Shown here: positions 6,722 to 9,736 of the stretch, one piece after another
Numbering within the stretch: the first letter of the stretch is position 1
Layout of the letters: each line of letters opens with the position of its first letter
Source: UBA7692 sp033578915
Lineage (GTDB): Bacteria > Bacteroidota > Bacteroidia > Chitinophagales > LD1
Length of the DNA stretch: 9,736 bases
Assembly (NCBI GenBank): GCA_033578915.1
Contig: JAVQWQ010000087.1
Coordinates: 1 to 9,736 of the forward strand
Direction of reading: 5' to 3'
Program-made: the position numbers and the translations under genes
Notes under the pieces: model-generated
Databases searched by the model: none
Told to the model about the DNA's origin: nothing
What the model saw: the letters and a program-made list of their open reading frames with translations, nothing else

Positions 6722-9699
6722 TTAATCCAGCAAAGAGGTTATCAAGTCTCTCGTATTTCCAAAACGCAGGCGTGCAGTGAAACTGATTCTTTCGTAAAAT
6801 CTTCTGATGCCGAGAATATTCTGCTGGTTTTCACGAATATTTTTTGTGGTTACGAGTGGAAAATGAAACTCAAAAGTATTCTTCCAACCTATGGAAAAGC
6901 CTGCTTCAGCTGCGAATTCAAACCGTTCAAGTTCATTGTATATCGCGGCTGCGGATGCCCACGGATACAGCGGAACAGGCAGCGGCAGCGATGAAGAGAG
7001 ATTTGCGCTCATCAGAAAATTTCTGGTTGCGCCAAATGTGGTAAGCGACCGGAAAGCACCTTGAGCATAAGCTATCTGTCTTGCAAATATCCGATCTGTC
7101 CCGTTTCGATCTATAAATGTTTCATCAAACATGTAGTCGCGTTGCAGCCAATAAATAGGGTTGCGAACGGTGTTCATGCTCAGAAACATGCGCGGTACTG
7201 GGGCGTTGATATCACCGGCCGCTTTGAAATACAAAGGGGTACCTCCTGCAAACACTCTGATGTTGAAACCTTTATTCCCCTGCGGATAGCTAATTGTAAA
7301 ATCTGCTTCCGCGCTCAATTGCAAAAAATAATCTCCCTGGCGCACAAAAGCCTTGACCTGCATCGGATGAAGCGTAGTCTTGCGTTCATATGCGTAAGAC
7401 ACTTCATTTACAAAATAATGCTGCGTTCTGCTTATCGTTTCTTTTTGCTGCCTGAAATTATAACTTAACCAGATATTGGCACTGCGCACAAACAGAAAAT
7501 GCGTGTGTGGACTGCGTGCGCGCTTCTTTTTAAACTCCACAAATACAGAAGGCTCAACTTTATTGTATTGCAAAGACTCCGGAAACAAAAGATAGCTATA
7601 TCTTTTTGCTTGTATTCCGAAATACAGATGTTGAATACTGCCTGTTTCGGGATAAAAGTGATACTTCATATTCATGCCTCCTACAATAGTTCGTGCGGCT
7701 GTGCTGTAAGCCGGCGCTATCAGGTAGGTAAATTTTCGGGATGGGAATATCGGATGGTAAAAGGCAATGCCAACCATAGTTTTATCATAATTATTCCAGC
7801 CCAGCCATGGAGCAAAACATATATGCGTCTTAAATGGATTTTCTAAACTTTGCAGAAACTGCAATCTTAACGGAGGGGTCTTTTTGGCCAATCTTTTCAG
7901 ATAGTAAAAATTATTTTGAGGCCAGATGTCCAGAGTTATCAGCCCTGTATCTATGGCTATGAATTTATCTTTAATGACAAGTGGCATAGCAGGTGCACCC
8001 GCTATAGTTTTATCTATCTCTAATGAATAAATCCCTTTTTCTTTCTCCTTCACTTTTTTGATAGCGAAATCATTTTTTATCGTTGTAGAGAGAAGCGTAT
8101 CAAACCACCAAGAAAGATTTTTCCCGCTGACCTGCTCAAAAATTTCCCTGAAATCCCGAGGGCCGGGATGTTTAAATTTCCACTTATCATAATACGTTTT
8201 CATGGCAAGATTAAATGTGTCTTCCCCTAAATAACTACTTAACCATTCGAGCATCAACGCTGTTTTCAGATACACAACCACTCCGGTATTTTCGGGCGTA
8301 AACACATCTGCTGGTAGCGAAGCGGGCTGATCGCGGTTTTCTCTGGCCTGCATCAGGTAGGCAAGATAGTTGAGATCGCTCCTCTTCCATCGCTGAAGGT
8401 CGAGCAATCTGCCAAGCTTTGAATCGGCAAATTTTCCAAACAACTTTCTGCCCGGATATTTCCATTGCATGTATTTTCTCTCGTAGTAGCTGTTGACCCC
8501 TTCGTCCATCCAGGGGTTCAATCGTTCATTTGTGCCGAGAATTCCATAGAACCAATTATGCCCAACTTCGTGAGTAATAATTTCATCTAAATTCTCCGCG
8601 CTATTCGCTCCTGTAATCACGGTAATGGTTGGATACTCCATACCGCCTCCAGCCTGGAGTGCTCCTTCCACCGCGGTTACAACATCGTATGGATATTCAC
8701 CTACCAAACGGCTGTAAAACAATATCGCATCTTTCAGGTAAGCTGTTGCATTTTTCCATATCTCGTAGCTCGAAGGTAAAAAGAGCGCTGTACATGTTAC
8801 AACCCGACCCGACTGAGGCAGTTTGACCGTATCCCGCATAATCCGGTAGCGCTTATCTGCAAACCATGCAAAATCATGTATATTATTTTGACTGTAGCTT
8901 ATAGTTTTTTTTGCGTTGGATGATGCCGGAAAATCATCGCTGTTTTTTTGTCGCTTCTTTAGCATTGAGCGATTAGGAAACGAATCAGAACTAAATACCT
9001 GTATTAGTGAATCTATCCACCGCTGCTCTTCCGGGCTTTGCAGAATTCCTGTCGCGCCAACTATATAATTTGCCGGCAACGTTATTCTCACATCAAAAGA
9101 GCCATATTCGCTGTAAAATTCACCCATATCGAGGTATGGCATAGGGTGCCAGCCGTCCTTATCAAAAACTGCCGGCTTGGGATACCACTGCGATATTTGA
9201 TAAGATTGACCTACATGCCCTAATCTGGAAAAGGTAAACGGAATCTTGACTTTAAAAGGCGTGGTTATCGTAATGCTATTACCAGGCTCAAGTGGTGTGT
9301 TCAGCGTTATAACAGCAAGGTCCGGATGCTGCGGATGATAGGCCCATCGCACCGCCTCTGCATTCACTTTAAAGTCAATATCGGTAATCTCTCCACGCTC
9401 TCCAGCCCTAGCAAAATGAAAATCTTTTCGCCCGTTTTCGAGAAGCTGTTTGGCAAAGGCGGTTTGATTGNNNNNNNNNNATTGTCGCGATAAGCATTCG
9501 GCCACAAATGCATCCATATTTCGCGAAGCGTATAAGGCGAATGATTGAGATATCTTATACTTATAAATCCGTTGAGCATATGCCGCGTATCATCGAGTTC
9601 TACATCAATTTCGTAATGTACTTCCTGCTGCCAGTATTCTGTAGCAATAGAATTGCATACCAATGCAACTATCAAAAAGAGTAAGAATAAATACTTCAT
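6722..9699 (-). CDS. Secreted M1-family metallopeptidase with C-terminal beta-barrel-like region (interrupted by assembly gap)
   Basis: One gene split by the N run at 9471-9480. The first 73 residues lie in 9699-9481 and the rest in 9470-6722, in a different frame only because of the 10-N placeholder. Merging the identical 4-base ends gives a 987-residue product. The N-terminus is a Sec signal peptide (hydrophobic 3-18, likely cleavage after Ser-Ile-Ala20). An M1 N-terminal beta-domain follows. The catalytic domain has GGMEYP (about 347-352, the GAMEN-loop equivalent), HEVGH (His372, Glu373, His376), Glu395 in WMDEG as third zinc ligand and Tyr400/401 nearby. An Ig-like beta section (about 540-610) comes next. 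Residues about 637-975 are a series of aromatic, alternating strands such as LYFGIQAK and ISFTARLRFG, typical of an outer-membrane barrel. M1 enzymes remove N-terminal residues from peptides; this one would act in the periplasm or at the surface. The gene lies 92 bases before the M50 gene. The peptidase call is secure, the barrel is inferred. Confidence 0.93.
9471..9480. other. Assembly gap (10 Ns) inside the M1 peptidase gene
   Basis: Ten Ns interrupt the coding sequence and shift the frame. The four bases before the run (ATTG, 9467-9470) are identical to the four after it (ATTG, 9481-9484), as expected where two contigs overlap by 4 bases and a scaffolder inserted a placeholder. Removing the Ns and one copy (14 columns) joins Arg-Asp-Asn directly to Gln-Thr-Ala-Phe in frame. 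The break is therefore not evidence of a pseudogene. Confidence 0.9.
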
Positions 9700-9736
9700 A
9701 AATTTTGAGTAACAAGCTGCTGCATAAATAAAAAAG

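Noticed and set aside
6705..6734. Possible Bacteroidota promoter for the M50 gene: TTTG (minus strand, 6734-6731), then TAAATCTA (6712-6705)
   Set aside because: The second element matches TAnnTTTG at only four of six defined positions and the 18-base spacing is slightly short; in A/T-rich DNA this is expected by chance.
7061..7846. Two + strand open frames (7061-7468 and 7499-7846) under the barrel-like part of the M1 gene
   Set aside because: They are antisense to a continuous coding frame, with low-complexity translations resembling no family.
9364..9699. Separate short secreted protein at the right end
   Set aside because: Its first 73 residues continue into the M1 peptidase after the N gap; the remainder of that open frame is out-of-frame translation of the same gene.
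9700..9736. TATTTATG upstream of the M1 start as a promoter -7 element
   Set aside because: Imperfect match, and the -33 region would lie outside the window.

Overview
The window reads as a piece of a Bacteroidota genome, probably a draft or metagenome assembly. Three things point there: (i) moderate-to-low GC with A/T-rich gene starts and no Shine-Dalgarno sequence in front of any readable start; (ii) the protein types, especially a secreted M1 peptidase with a C-terminal barrel-like region and a 412-residue DUF1015 protein; and (iii) dense packing of genes. A run of 10 Ns at 9471-9480 marks an assembly join. No rRNA, tRNA, CRISPR array, insertion sequence or phage gene was seen, and no stretch over 300 bases lacks a gene.

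Layout. On the + strand, 1-753 is the 3' part of an alpha/beta-hydrolase (hormone-sensitive-lipase/family IV esterase type) whose first residues lie outside the window. All other genes are on the minus strand. In transcription order they are: a secreted M1-family metallopeptidase with a beta-rich C-terminal half (9699-6722, interrupted by the N run); a 92-base spacer; an M50 site-2-type intramembrane protease with two CBS domains (6629-5541); an LdhA-type D-lactate dehydrogenase starting with TTG and overlapping the protease stop by 4 bases (5544-4561); a type II (calcium-type) P-type ATPase 13 bases later (4547-1965); and a DUF1015 protein 10 bases after that (1954-716). The last gene ends 38 bases inside the 3' end of the convergent esterase gene.

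How they may work together. The four genes from the M50 protease to DUF1015 are spaced like one transcription unit, and the M1 gene could belong to it or have its own promoter. The products divide into envelope proteolysis (M1 and M50), redox/fermentation (LdhA), cation export (ATPase) and an uncharacterised protein with a DGHHR motif like that of ParB-type free serine kinases. No single pathway links all five, so a functional unit is only a hypothesis. The two strongest observations are the probable M1 peptidase/outer-membrane-barrel fusion, and the evidence that the N gap is artificial: the 4 bases flanking it are identical, and merging them restores a continuous 987-residue protein.
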